A stretch of 64,000 nucleotides of DNA from Pseudomonadota bacterium (GCA_018240745.1 JAFEFF010000202.1:62001-126000), one strand, 5' to 3'; numbered from the stretch's first letter, positions 25,528 through 34,276 are shown. Program-made: numbers and translations. Notes: generated by a model not told the origin, from the letters alone.

Positions 25528-28095
25528 GTGGACGACGGCGGCCTGGTCCTCCTCGGCATATTCGCGATCGCCTGGGCGATCGGGACGCCGATCGCCGCCC
25601 TCGTTGCTCTCGTCCGAACCTCGGGCCTTCGCGAGCAGAATGCCCGGCTGGCGCTGGAGGTCACCAACCTCCGCCGCCAGGTCGAACTGGCCGCGGCCGC
25701 GGCACCCACGGCAACACCCGCTTCCGAGGCTGCGCCGGCGCCCGAGCCCGAAGCAAGGCCCACTCCGGCTCCCGCCGAAGACCTGCCGCCGCCATTCGAA
25801 CCGGCGGTGCCGCCACCGCCGGTTCCCGAATTCCAGCTCGCCGATACCGTCGTCCCGGCCGTTCTGCCGTCGCCGGGTCTCGAGCAACGGCTCGGAGCGC
25901 GCATTTTCGTCTGGCTGGGCGCCGTCACGCTCGCGCTCGCGGCAGTATTCCTGGTGCGCTACTCGATCGACGAAGGCTACCTGTCGCCCGAAGTGCGGGT
26001 GATCCTTGCCGCGCTGTTCGGCTTCCTCTTGATCGGCGGCGCCGAAGCGGTGAAGTCGCGCGACGACCGCGTGGCGCAGGCAATGGCCGCGGCCGGCGTC
26101 GCCGCGCTCTATGGCGCGCTGTTCGCGGCGGTCGCGCTCTACGGCATGGTTTCCAAGACCATGGCCGGCGTTTCCGCGGGTGCGCTGACGGCGTTCGCCA
26201 TCGGCCTGTCGCTGCGCCACGGCCCATTCGTCGCCGGCCTCGCCTTCATCGGCGGCTTCGCCAGCCCGGCGATCATCGGCGCCGAGACCCCCAACACACC
26301 GGTGCTGTTCGGATACCTGTTCGCGATCGCCGCCGGCACGATGGCGGTCATCCGCCATCGCGGCTGGTGGATGATGGGCTGGGGCGTACTGGCCGGCAGC
26401 GCGGCCTGGACCGTCGCCTGGATGTTCGCCGACGTAGGCGGCCTGCCGTGGGTTGCGCTCTTTCTGGTCGGCGTGGCTGGCCTCTTCGTGTGGACGACCT
26501 GGCGGCGGCTCGGCGAAAGCGACAACCCGCCAATCGATGTCGTCGTCCCGGTGTGGGCCGCACTCGCCTCGACCGGCGTCCTGCTGGCCGCGCTGATCCT
26601 GCTCGACGAGGGCCGGCAGACGGCCGGCTGGGTGGCGCTGGGCGCCCACGGCATCGGCCTCTACGCGCTCGGCCGCTGGACGCCGCGCTTCCAGTACGTC
26701 GCTGCGCTGGCGCCGGTGCTGTCCCTGGTGACGCTGGGGCTGTGGCGGTTCGACGCGCTGCGCGACGGGCTGGGGCCGCTGACCGTGTCCTTCGGCACGC
26801 TCTACGCCGCGGGCGCCTTCGCGCTGATGTGGAACGCGGCGCGGCCCGGCTTCTGGGCCGCGCTGTCGGTGGCGGCGGCGTTCACGCACTTCCTGTTCTG
26901 CTGGTGGGCGCTGCGTTTCGTCGCCCAAGACACGCCATGGGGCCTGATCAGTATCGGTCTCGCCGTCCCGTTCCTGGTCGGCGCCGAGCGGCTGGCGCAC
27001 TGGCGCGAGCGCATGACCGGCGCCACCGAGGCGTTGGGCTTCCTCGCCGCCGGTGTGTCTTTCTTCATCGCCGCCGCCATCCCGCTCGAGCTCAGCCGCG
27101 AATGGATCACGGTCGCCTATGCGATCGAGCTCGCCGCTGTCGCCTGGATCGCCGACCGTCTGGGCCTGGTCGCCATGCGCCAGCTCTGCTGGCCATTGCT
27201 CGTCGTGGTGCTGGTGCGCTTCGTGCTCAATCCCGAGGTGCTGCACTACACGCGGATCTTCTGGGCCTATGCCGTCTCGATCGTCGCCCTCGCCGCCGCG
27301 ACCCGCTTCATCGCCGACGACCGCCTGCGCCGCGCCGTCCAGGCCGGCGCCACGCTGCTGCTCTTCGTGCTGCTGACTCTCGAGGTCCGCATCCTGTTCG
27401 GACCCGACGACATCGAGGCGCGCAAAGCAGCGTTCTTCGAGCGCTCGCTCTATGTGGCAGTGTGGGGCGCGTTCGCCGTGGCTGCGCTCTGGATCGCCCG
27501 GCTGCGCCACGATCCGGTGGCGCTGTGGGCGTGGCGGCTGAGCGGCGGGCTGGCCGTCGTGACGGTCCTGGCTGTGCAGGTGCTGGCCGCCAATCCGATC
27601 GTCGGGTCGGCCGATGTGGGCGCCCTGCCGATCGCCAACGGCCTGCTGCTGGCCTACGCGCTGCCGGCGGCCATCGCCTTTGCTGCCCGACAATGGACCG
27701 ACATCGAGCGCAGCCCTTTCGTGAACCCGCTCGCCGAGGCCACGGCCGCGATCCTGGTGTTCGTCTGGATCTCGCTCGAGGTCCGGCACGTCTTCGATCC
27801 GGCGTTCGAACGCAGCGGGCTGGCTGCCGAAGGGCTCGAACTCTACGCCTATTCGATCGCGTGGCTGCTGTTCGGCGTGGCGCTGCTGGCGCTCGGCTTC
27901 TGGCGCGACGTCACGGCGCTGCGCCACGCCGGCATGGTCCTGGTCTGCCTCGTGGTGGCGAAAGTGTTCCTGATCGACATGGCGGGGCTCGAGGGCCTGC
28001 TGCGCGTGTTCTCCTTCCTGGGCCTCGGTGCGGCTTTGCTCGGACTGGGCTATGCCTATCGGCGCTACGGATTGGAGCCCAGGACGCAGGAGTAG
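25528..28095 (+). CDS. DUF2339 family large membrane protein
   Basis: 855 residues with a GTG start. An N-terminal membrane segment is followed by a short coiled coil (LREQNARLALEVTNLRRQVE, about 30-50) and a Pro/Glu-rich linker to about residue 110. From there on nearly the whole protein is consecutive hydrophobic helices (20 or more), as in DUF2339. Typical stretches: RIFVWLGAVTLALAAVFLVR, FVAGLAFIGGFASPAIIGAE and VFLIDMAGLEGLLRVFSFLG near the end. Function unknown; envelope or transport roles have been suggested only by topology. Confidence 0.85.
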   Translation: MDDGGLVLLGIFAIAWAIGTPIAALVALVRTSGLREQNARLALEVTNLRRQVELAAAAAPTATPASEAAPAPEPEARPTPAPAEDLPPPFEPAVPPPPVPEFQLADTVVPAVLPSPGLEQRLGARIFVWLGAVTLALAAVFLVRYSIDEGYLSPEVRVILAALFGFLLIGGAEAVKSRDDRVAQAMAAAGVAALYGALFAAVALYGMVSKTMAGVSAGALTAFAIGLSLRHGPFVAGLAFIGGFASPAIIGAETPNTPVLFGYLFAIAAGTMAVIRHRGWWMMGWGVLAGSAAWTVAWMFADVGGLPWVALFLVGVAGLFVWTTWRRLGESDNPPIDVVVPVWAALASTGVLLAALILLDEGRQTAGWVALGAHGIGLYALGRWTPRFQYVAALAPVLSLVTLGLWRFDALRDGLGPLTVSFGTLYAAGAFALMWNAARPGFWAALSVAAAFTHFLFCWWALRFVAQDTPWGLISIGLAVPFLVGAERLAHWRERMTGATEALGFLAAGVSFFIAAAIPLELSREWITVAYAIELAAVAWIADRLGLVAMRQLCWPLLVVVLVRFVLNPEVLHYTRIFWAYAVSIVALAAATRFIADDRLRRAVQAGATLLLFVLLTLEVRILFGPDDIEARKAAFFERSLYVAVWGAFAVAALWIARLRHDPVALWAWRLSGGLAVVTVLAVQVLAANPIVGSADVGALPIANGLLLAYALPAAIAFAARQWTDIERSPFVNPLAEATAAILVFVWISLEVRHVFDPAFERSGLAAEGLELYAYSIAWLLFGVALLALGFWRDVTALRHAGMVLVCLVVAKVFLIDMAGLEGLLRVFSFLGLGAALLGLGYAYRRYGLEPRTQE

Positions 28096-28218
28096 TTCGC
28101 GATGTTTCGCGAGGTCCAGCCGGGCCTGGAACGGCGCCCGGCTGGACCGCGGCATGCGGTCGTGCCTACAGTCCTCCACAACAGGACGGCTTCACGCTGC
28201 CCATCCGGGAGGAAGGCC

Positions 28219-29751
28219 ATGCCGACACTGCGCATGCTTGCGTTTGCACTTGCGCTGGCAGCGGCCGCCACCTCCGTTGCAGACAGCCCGGCGACGGCGC
28301 AGAAGCGCGGAGGTACCCTCACGGTAGGAATGGAGCTCGACGTCCCGGGCTTCGACCCGCTGAAGGTCGGCGTGTTCGATACGGCGGCCCTCATTGGGGC
28401 AAATCTGATCTTCGACACACTCACCACCCTCGACGATGGCGGCAAGGCGCAGCCGAAGCTCGCCCTCTCATGGTCGCACTCGGGGGACTACAAGACCTGG
28501 ACCTTCAACCTCAGGCCGGGGGTGAAGTTCCAGGATGGAACGCCCTACAACGCCCAGGCCGTGGCGTGGAACTATGCGCGTCAGAAGGATCCGAACAATC
28601 ATTGCCGGTGCGCCTTCTTCGTCGCCGGCATCGACAGTGTGGAGGCGAAGGACGATCTGACGGTCGTGTTCCATCTGCACGATCCCTCGGTGAACGTGCC
28701 GGCGTTGCTGGCGTCGCCGAGCGCCAACAACGTCGTGCAGTCTCCGTCCGCCATTGCGGCCCGGGGCGACGACTACAACCGCAACCCGGTCGGCACCGGG
28801 CCTTACGTCATCAAGTCGTGGGCGGCGGGCGACCGGATGGTGCTGGAGCGCAATCCCGACTACTGGAACAAGGGTCATCCCTACCTCGACCGTATCGTCC
28901 TGCGGCCGCTGCCCGATTCGGAGACGCGCTTCGCCAGCCTGCTGTCGGGTGAGACCGACGTGGTCTATGCCGATGAATACGAGGCTCAGAGCATCGCCCG
29001 GGCGCGCAAGAACCCGACGTTGGCCGTGCACAGCTATGTCGGCACCGGCGCCTCGGTTGCCGCCTTCAATACCGAGGTCGCGCCATTCGACGATATCCGC
29101 GTCCGCCAAGCGCTGGTGATGGCGATCGACCGCCAGAAGATGTCGCAGGCGCTGACCGACGGGCTTGCCCGGCCGGCGACCAACCCCTACGGCGACGGTT
29201 CGTGGGTCAAGTGCAAGGACGACGGTGCGCTGCCCACCGACCCGGTGAAGGCGCGGGCGCTGATCAAGGAATACGGCAAGCCGGTCGAGTTCAGGATGCT
29301 GTTTACCGCGACACCGCGCGGCCGCGCGGCCGGCCAGGTGCTGCAGCAATTCTGGAAGGAAGTCGGCGCGAAGATGGAAATCGAGCAGGTCGACCAGGCG
29401 ACGATCGTGCCCCGTGCCTTCAAGCGCGAGTTCCAGGTGACGCCATGGCGGATCATAGACCTCGCCGATCCCGGGCCGCTGATGTACGCCTTTTTCCACA
29501 CCGGCAGCCCGGTGGCGCTGTCCAACTACTCCGATCCCGAGCTCGACAAGCTTCTGGAGCACTCGCGCGACACTCCCGACGAGGCCGGGCGAATTGCCGA
29601 TCTCTGCGCCGTCAGCCGTCTGGTGAACAGGCAGGCGATCTGGTTCTGGTTCTTTCAGAACACCTACTACGCCATCGCCAAGGCCAAGGTCAGAGGCATT
29701 CCCAAGCTCTACAGCGGCGTCATCAACGTCGCCGACGCCTGGCTGGAATAG
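28219..29751 (+). CDS. ABC transporter substrate-binding protein, peptide/nickel (SBP_bac_5) family
   Basis: 510 residues from the ATG at 28219 (GGGAGGAAGGCC upstream). A signal peptide ends near SPATAQ. The family opening KRGGTLTVGMELDVPGFDPL is clear, then LALSWSHSGDYKTWTFNLRP, GVKFQDGTPYNAQAV, GTGPYVIKSWAAGDRMVLER, NPDYWNKGHPYLDRI and the closing repeated hydrophobic lobes. It binds a small peptide or similar ligand in the periplasm. No permease or ATPase genes are adjacent, so it must serve a transporter encoded elsewhere. Confidence 0.88.
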   Translation: MPTLRMLAFALALAAAATSVADSPATAQKRGGTLTVGMELDVPGFDPLKVGVFDTAALIGANLIFDTLTTLDDGGKAQPKLALSWSHSGDYKTWTFNLRPGVKFQDGTPYNAQAVAWNYARQKDPNNHCRCAFFVAGIDSVEAKDDLTVVFHLHDPSVNVPALLASPSANNVVQSPSAIAARGDDYNRNPVGTGPYVIKSWAAGDRMVLERNPDYWNKGHPYLDRIVLRPLPDSETRFASLLSGETDVVYADEYEAQSIARARKNPTLAVHSYVGTGASVAAFNTEVAPFDDIRVRQALVMAIDRQKMSQALTDGLARPATNPYGDGSWVKCKDDGALPTDPVKARALIKEYGKPVEFRMLFTATPRGRAAGQVLQQFWKEVGAKMEIEQVDQATIVPRAFKREFQVTPWRIIDLADPGPLMYAFFHTGSPVALSNYSDPELDKLLEHSRDTPDEAGRIADLCAVSRLVNRQAIWFWFFQNTYYAIAKAKVRGIPKLYSGVINVADAWLE

Positions 29752-29852
29752 CCGATGCCCGGGCCGGCGGAGTAAGGACCAACGCCGCTTCCCGGCGTGC
29801 CGAATTTCGTCGTGCTGTCGCCGAGTTGGGTACGGCCTGTCCGGGTTCACAC

Positions 29853-29897
29853 TGTCATTGCGCACCTGGTGAAGTGCGCGCTGACACGGCAATGACA
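29853..29897. promoter_or_regulatory. Inverted repeat with Pho-box-like half-sites upstream of the PsiF gene
   Basis: TGTCATTGC (29853-29861) and GCAATGACA (29889-29897) are perfect inverted arms, with an inner CGCAC/GTGCG pair. Read on the minus strand, TGTCAT and TGTCAG lie 11 bp apart, the spacing of PhoB half-sites. The plus strand adds one CTGTCAT. It ends 58 bp before the psiF-like start codon. The rest of the 204-bp gap 29752-29955 shows nothing else I can support. Confidence 0.4.
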
Positions 29898-29955
29898 CAC
29901 CTCGGCGGGACCTCTTCTGCAACTCTGGAGCGGGTCGAACCTCAGAGGACCGAAC

Positions 29956-30234
29956 ATGAAGACGATGTCCCTTGCTGTGCTCTGCGTCGCGCTGGCCGGC
30001 GCGGCATTTGCCCAAACGAGCACCCCGTCCTCGCCTCCCGACATCAAGCCTTCGTGCAAGGCGCAGGCTTCCGACAAGAAGCTCGCCGGCGCCGCCCTCA
30101 CCAGCTTCATGAAGAAGTGCGAAACCGACGCCCAGAAGGCTTGCGACGCTCAGGCAACCGACAAGAAGCTGAGCGGTGCCGCGAAGACCAGCTTCACCAA
30201 GAAGTGCGTGACCGACAGCGTCGGCAGCGGCTAG
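29956..30234 (+). CDS. PsiF-repeat protein, secreted
   Basis: 92 residues: signal peptide (MKTMSLAVLCVALAGAAFAQ) and two tandem PsiF repeats. The first is CKAQASDKKLAGAALTSFMK and the second CDAQATDKKLSGAAKTSFTK, each closed by a KC pair. PsiF is known in Escherichia coli as a phosphate-starvation-inducible periplasmic protein of unknown biochemical role. Here a PhoB-like motif lies upstream. The stop codon overlaps by 4 bp the end of the convergent glcE gene. Confidence 0.85.
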   Translation: MKTMSLAVLCVALAGAAFAQTSTPSSPPDIKPSCKAQASDKKLAGAALTSFMKKCETDAQKACDAQATDKKLSGAAKTSFTKKCVTDSVGSG

Positions 30235-31391
30235 ACGCCCGCCATCCGCCCGGGATTGAACAGCCCCTTCGGGTCGAAGCTGTCCTTTACGCGTGCGGAG
30301 AGGGCGGCAAGCGCCGGCGGCAACGGCTGGAAGACGGGCACGGCGGCGCGGACCTTTTCCGGGGCACGGATCAGGGTCGCGTGGCCGAGCAGGCCGGCAC
30401 GAACCACCTGATGATCGGCATCGTCACGCGCCGGCAACGCCAGCCAGATGAGGCCGCCCGACCAGTCGTAGAACGCCTTGGCGAACGGCTGCGCCGCCTT
30501 GATGCGGGCGACGACGGCCGCGCCGTCGCTCGGCGCGCTGGAGATGCGCCAGACGGCGTCGTCGGCATCGGCGCCGAGAGGGACCGCGTCGCGCACTTCG
30601 CGCCAGAAGGCACGGGATTCGAGCGTGCCGAGTTCCTCCATCTTCGCGTCCGGGAAGAGATCGCGCAGGCCCTTCACGCGTGCCTCGACCGATGGTGCGA
30701 AGCCTTCGACGCGCAGCGCCGTCCGATCACCGACATGGGCGGCACCCGAGACTTCGTACGGGCTGCCCATGGCGGCGCACATCGCCTTCACCGCCACCGC
30801 GTCGTCGACGCCGAGGAGCAGCAGAGTGCGGGTCTGGTCGGGCGCGGGCAGCACCTTGACCGAGACCTCGTCGAGCACGGCGAGCGTGCCCCACGAACCC
30901 GCCAGCAGCTTGGAGAGATCGTAGCCGGTGACGTTCTTCATCACCCGGCCGCCCGACTTGAACGCTTCACCGCGGCCATTGACGCCGCTGAAGCCCAGCA
31001 GGTGATCGCGCGCGGCGCCGGCCGACAGGCGCCGCGGGCCGGCGAAGTTGCCCATGATCGTGCCGACCAGCGTTCCCTCGCCCGGCGCGCGGCCGAGCAA
31101 CGGGCCGAGATCGGGCGGCTCGAAGGCCAGCATCTGTTTGCGCTGGGCGAGCAGCGCCTCGACCTCGCGCAGCGGCGTGCCGGCGCGCAGGGTCACCACC
31201 AGCTCCTCCGGCGCATAGTCGACGATGCCGCTCACGCCCGACAGATCGAGGACCTGGTCACAGCGCATGGGCTTGCCGATATCGAGCTTGCTGCCGCTGC
31301 CGCGCACGTCGAGCGTGACGCCCTCGTTGAGCGCCCATTCCACCGCCTGCCGCAGCTCCCTGGCATCGCGCGGCTTGATCGTGCCCGCCAT
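30231..31391 (-). CDS. glcE: Glycolate oxidase FAD-binding subunit GlcE
   Basis: 386 residues of the FAD-linked oxidase family lacking the full catalytic half of GlcD. N-terminal GVTLDVRGSGSKLDIG and VVTLRAGTPLREVEALLAQ, then AGAARDHLLGFSGVNGRGE, FKSGGRVMKNVTGYDLSKLL, and the C-terminal KDSFDPKGLFNPGRM typical of these flavoproteins. It partners GlcD and GlcF in glycolate oxidation at the inner membrane. It starts 4 bp after the glcD stop. Confidence 0.92.
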   Translation of the reverse strand: MAGTIKPRDARELRQAVEWALNEGVTLDVRGSGSKLDIGKPMRCDQVLDLSGVSGIVDYAPEELVVTLRAGTPLREVEALLAQRKQMLAFEPPDLGPLLGRAPGEGTLVGTIMGNFAGPRRLSAGAARDHLLGFSGVNGRGEAFKSGGRVMKNVTGYDLSKLLAGSWGTLAVLDEVSVKVLPAPDQTRTLLLLGVDDAVAVKAMCAAMGSPYEVSGAAHVGDRTALRVEGFAPSVEARVKGLRDLFPDAKMEELGTLESRAFWREVRDAVPLGADADDAVWRISSAPSDGAAVVARIKAAQPFAKAFYDWSGGLIWLALPARDDADHQVVRAGLLGHATLIRAPEKVRAAVPVFQPLPPALAALSARVKDSFDPKGLFNPGRMAGV

Positions 31392-31395
31392 CGTT

Positions 31396-32883
31396 TCAGA
31401 ACCGCGGGATGTCGGGGAACGGGATCTTGTTGTGATGCACGACGACGCGACCGAGCTCGGCGCAACGCCGAAGCTGGGGGAACACCTTGCCGGGATTGAG
31501 CAGGTGGTCGGGGTCGAACGCGCACTTCACGCGCATCTGCTGGTCGAGGTCTGTGTCGGTGAACTGCACATTCATGAGGTCGCGCTTCTCGATGCCGACG
31601 CCATGCTCGCCGGTCAGCACGCCGCCGACCCGCACGCAGAGCCTGAGGATGTCGGCGCCGAACTGCTCGGCGCGGTGCAGCTCGTCGGGATCGTTGGCGT
31701 CGAACAGGATCAGCGGATGGAGATTGCCGTCGCCGGCATGAAACACGTTCACCACGCGCAGGCCGTGCTTCCTGCTCATCCGGCGAATCTCACCCAGCAC
31801 CTCGACCAGCCGGCCGCGCGGCACCGAGCCGTCGAGACACATGTAGTCGGGCGTGATCTGGCCGACCGCGGGGAACGCCGCCTTGCGGCCGGCCCAGAAC
31901 AGCACCCGCTCCTGCTCGTCTCGGCTGACGCGGCAGGTCGTGGCGCCGCGGCCCTTGGCGATCTCCTCGACCCGCGCCACGAGATAGTCGACCTCGACCG
32001 CCGGGCCATCGAGCTCGACGATCAGCAGGCCCTCGGCATCGAGCGGATAGCCTGCGCCGACGAAGTTCTCGGCGCACTGGATGGCGTCCTTGTCCATCAT
32101 CTCCATGCCGCCCGGGATGATGCCCGAGGCGATGACGGCAGCGACGCAGTCGGCAGCACCGGCTTCGGTCGGGAACCCCAGCAGCACCGCGCGTGCCGTC
32201 GAGGGCTTGCGCAGCAGGCGCACGGTGACCTCGGTGACGACGCCGAGCAGGCCTTCGGAGCCGGTCATCAGGCCGAGCAGGTCGTAGCCGCCCGAATCGA
32301 GATGCCTGCCGCCGAGCCGCACCACCTCGCCGTTCATCAGCACCAATTCGAGACCGAGCAGATTGTTGGTGGTCAGGCCGTACTTCAGGCAGTGCACGCC
32401 GCCGGAATTCTCCGCGACATTGCCGCCGATCGAGCAGGCGATCTGCGAGCTGGGATCGGGCGCGTAGTAGAAGCCCTCCGATTCGACCGCGTTGGTGACG
32501 CCGAGATTGGTGACGCCCGGCTGCACGCGGGCGCAGCGGTTGGCATAGTCGACCTCGAGGATGCGGTTGAACTTCGCCATGCCGAGCAGGATCGCGTCGC
32601 CCACAGGCATCGAGCCGCCCGACAGCGACGTGCCGGCGCCGCGCGGCACGACCTTGACCTTGTGGTCCTGGCAGTAGCGCAGAATGGCCGACACTTGATC
32701 GACCGTCTCGGGCAGCACCACGACGAGCGGCAACTGGCGGTAAGCCGACAGCGCGTCGCACTCGAAAGGCCGCATGCTGTCGATGTCGTCGATCACGCCC
32801 TCGCCCGGCACGATGGCCTTGAGCGCGGCCACGATCTCGCCGCGGCGGGCGAGAATGTCCGGATCGAGCGGCGGCATCTGCAT
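31396..32883 (-). CDS. glcD: Glycolate oxidase catalytic FAD subunit GlcD
   Basis: 495 residues of the FAD-binding oxidoreductase/transferase family (GlcD). Seen: KVVPRGAGTSLSGGSMPV (the PP-loop), ACSIGGNVAENSGGVHCLKY, DLLGLMTGSEGLLGVVTEVT, VVNVFHAGDGNLHPLILFD, GGVLTGEHGVGIEKRD (catalytic region) and the closing FDPDHLLNPGKVFP. It oxidises glycolate (or D-lactate-type hydroxyacids) and passes electrons through GlcE and GlcF. First gene of the glcDE pair; it follows the rpmJ terminator. Confidence 0.94.
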   Translation of the reverse strand: MQMPPLDPDILARRGEIVAALKAIVPGEGVIDDIDSMRPFECDALSAYRQLPLVVVLPETVDQVSAILRYCQDHKVKVVPRGAGTSLSGGSMPVGDAILLGMAKFNRILEVDYANRCARVQPGVTNLGVTNAVESEGFYYAPDPSSQIACSIGGNVAENSGGVHCLKYGLTTNNLLGLELVLMNGEVVRLGGRHLDSGGYDLLGLMTGSEGLLGVVTEVTVRLLRKPSTARAVLLGFPTEAGAADCVAAVIASGIIPGGMEMMDKDAIQCAENFVGAGYPLDAEGLLIVELDGPAVEVDYLVARVEEIAKGRGATTCRVSRDEQERVLFWAGRKAAFPAVGQITPDYMCLDGSVPRGRLVEVLGEIRRMSRKHGLRVVNVFHAGDGNLHPLILFDANDPDELHRAEQFGADILRLCVRVGGVLTGEHGVGIEKRDLMNVQFTDTDLDQQMRVKCAFDPDHLLNPGKVFPQLRRCAELGRVVVHHNKIPFPDIPRF

Positions 32884-32902
32884 GGAGGATGCTTACGCCA
32901 AA

Positions 32903-32936
32903 TGAAAAAGCGGCGAAAGCCGGAGGCTTCGCCGCT
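32903..32936 (-). terminator. Intrinsic terminator after rpmJ
   Basis: On the minus strand AGCGGCGAAGCC-TCC-GGCTTTCGCCGCT forms a 12-bp stem with one bulge and a tight loop, followed at once by TTTTTC. It ends rpmJ transcription 25 bp after the stop codon and insulates glcD. Confidence 0.85.
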
Positions 32937-32960
32937 CCTGTCCGCCCTCGGGCGAGCGCG

Positions 32961-33086
32961 TTAGCCCTGACGCGCCTTGAAGCGCGGGTTGGTCTTGTTG
33001 ATGACGTAGACGCGGCCCTTGCGGCGCACGATACGGCTGTCCTTGTGACGCAGCTTCACGGACTTCAGCGAATGACGGATCTTCAT
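32961..33086 (-). CDS. rpmJ: 50S ribosomal protein L36, cysteine-free (type B)
   Basis: 41 residues. The sequence begins [20 protein letters not shown] and continues with [21 protein letters not shown], the invariant L36 C-terminus. It lacks the CCHC zinc ribbon of the 37-38-residue form, so it is the zinc-independent (C-minus) type, which is the usual form in alphaproteobacteria. The gene is too short to show up in length-filtered scans. It has its own sigma-70-like promoter, a terminator-like hairpin in the leader and a strong terminator after the stop, so it is a stand-alone transcription unit between glcD and the divergent VOC gene. Confidence 0.95.
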   Translation of the reverse strand: MKIRHSLKSVKLRHKDSRIVRRKGRVYVINKTNPRFKARQG

Positions 33087-33100
33087 GGTCCTGGCTCAAC

Positions 33101-33123
33101 AAAAAGCCCCGGCCGAGCCGGGG
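33101..33123 (-). promoter_or_regulatory. Terminator-like hairpin in the rpmJ leader (possible attenuator)
   Basis: On the minus strand CCCCGGC-TCG-GCCGGGG is a perfect 7-bp stem with a 3-nt loop, followed by CTTTTTG. It lies between the predicted rpmJ promoter (33144-33172) and the rpmJ ATG (33086). No other minus-strand gene precedes it, so it can only act on rpmJ transcription. Confidence 0.6.
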
Positions 33124-33143
33124 TGAATTCCAAAGGCGCGCGG

Positions 33144-33172
33144 AAAATAGTTAGGGATCACGCAGCCGTCAA
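33144..33172 (-). promoter_or_regulatory. Sigma-70-type promoter for rpmJ
   Basis: On the minus strand TTGACG and TATTTT are separated by 17 bp, a near-consensus pair, about 57 bp before the rpmJ start codon. Expected transcription start is near 33137. Confidence 0.7.
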
Positions 33173-33303
33173 CCCCGAAACCGCGACGAATTCGCCAATG
33201 ATTTCAAACGGTTTCGGGCAGGAATATACAACCCTCCGACCAACTGTGGCTATGATGACCAAGCGCTTACCGGCTTTCCGGCCGGTCATCCTGGAGATCA
33301 GCC

Positions 33304-33693
33304 ATGGCGAAATTTGCCCACGACCATGTCCACCTGCGCAGCCCGGACCCCGAGGCGACCGCGCAATACTACGAGCGGATGTTCGGCGCCGAAGTGTTAC
33401 GCTCCGTGCAGCAAGGCAAACCGCGCGTTGATCTGAACCTGTGTGGCCTGAAGGTCTTCATCGCCCGGGTGATGCCGGACGGCAAGACCGCCGCGGCGCC
33501 GACCTCGCCCTATCTCGGTCTCGACCATATCGGCCTGACGGTCAGCGGTATCGACGCCGCGGTGGCGGAACTGAAGGCCAAGGGCGCGGAATTCACCATG
33601 GAGCCGACCACGATCCGCCCCGGCACGCGCATCGCCTTCCTGCGGGGACCGCAAAACGTGTCCATCGAACTGGTCGACCGCAACGCGGCCTGA
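33304..33693 (+). CDS. VOC/glyoxalase-family protein
   Basis: 129 residues, one vicinal-oxygen-chelate module pair. FAHDHVHLRSPDPEATAQYY supplies the first metal His, LGLDHIGLTVSGIDAAVAEL the second half with its His, and PQNVSIELVDR the C-terminal Glu. The fold binds a divalent metal; members include glyoxalase, dioxygenases and resistance proteins, so the reaction is open. It is 28 bp upstream of a carboxymuconolactone decarboxylase-like gene, probably in one operon. Confidence 0.82.
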   Translation: MAKFAHDHVHLRSPDPEATAQYYERMFGAEVLRSVQQGKPRVDLNLCGLKVFIARVMPDGKTAAAPTSPYLGLDHIGLTVSGIDAAVAELKAKGAEFTMEPTTIRPGTRIAFLRGPQNVSIELVDRNAA

Positions 33694-33721
33694 TCCCACC
33701 ACAACGACCGGAGTGAACGCC

Positions 33722-34276
33722 ATGCCACGGTACGAGACCCTGACGCGCGAGCAAATGACGCCCGAGCAGCGGCAGGTGGTCGACAATGTCACCGCCGGCC
33801 CGCGGGGGTCCGCCAACCGAGGGCCCTTCATGGCTTGGCTGCCGTCCCCGAAGTTCGCCGATCTGGCGCAGGCGCTGGGCGCGCACACCCGGTTCGGCTC
33901 CAGCCTGCCGGCGAAGCACTACGAGATCGCCATCCTGATGGTGGCACAGCACTGGCGCGCGCAGTTCGAATGGTACGCCCATGCGCAGCTGGCGCGGAAG
34001 GCGGGCATCAGCCAGGGCGTCATCGATGCGATCCATCGCGGCGAGAAGCCGACGTCGATGGATGCGCAGGAGGCGGCGATCTGGCAGTTCGCGAAGGAGC
34101 TGCTGCAGACCCAAAGAGTGTCGGAGCCGACCTTCGCCAAGGCGAAGGAATTGTTCGGCCAGAACGGCGTCGTCGATCTGGTCGGCGTGATGGGCTACTA
34201 CGGTTTGGTGTCCATGACGCTCAATACCTTCCAGGTACCGCTGCCCGAGGGCGAGCCGTTGCCGTTCAAGGAGTAA
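33722..34276 (+). CDS. Carboxymuconolactone decarboxylase (CMD/AhpD-like) family protein
   Basis: 184 residues from the ATG at 33722 (GGAG 8 bp upstream; an in-frame GTG at 33713 is less likely). The CMD core is seen as KHYEIAILMVAQHWRAQFEW, AHAQLARKAGISQGVIDAI and LFGQNGVVDLVGVMGYYGLV. The CxxC redox pair of AhpD is absent, which favours a decarboxylase-like or unknown role over peroxide reduction. Operon partner of the VOC gene. Confidence 0.85.
   Translation: MPRYETLTREQMTPEQRQVVDNVTAGPRGSANRGPFMAWLPSPKFADLAQALGAHTRFGSSLPAKHYEIAILMVAQHWRAQFEWYAHAQLARKAGISQGVIDAIHRGEKPTSMDAQEAAIWQFAKELLQTQRVSEPTFAKAKELFGQNGVVDLVGVMGYYGLVSMTLNTFQVPLPEGEPLPFKE

Noticed and set aside
24229-28179. Very long minus-strand open frame (about 1300 codons) opposite the amidohydrolase and DUF2339 genes
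   Set aside because: It is antisense to two clear genes and its translation is Arg/His/Asp-rich, the usual sign of a high-GC shadow frame. Similar long shadows (226-2586 plus, 7921-10170 minus, 10074-11906 minus, 53469-56723 plus) were dropped for the same reason.
33087-33140. Known metabolite riboswitch in the rpmJ leader
   Set aside because: The leader is only about 50 nt and holds one simple hairpin; too short for any riboswitch class I know.
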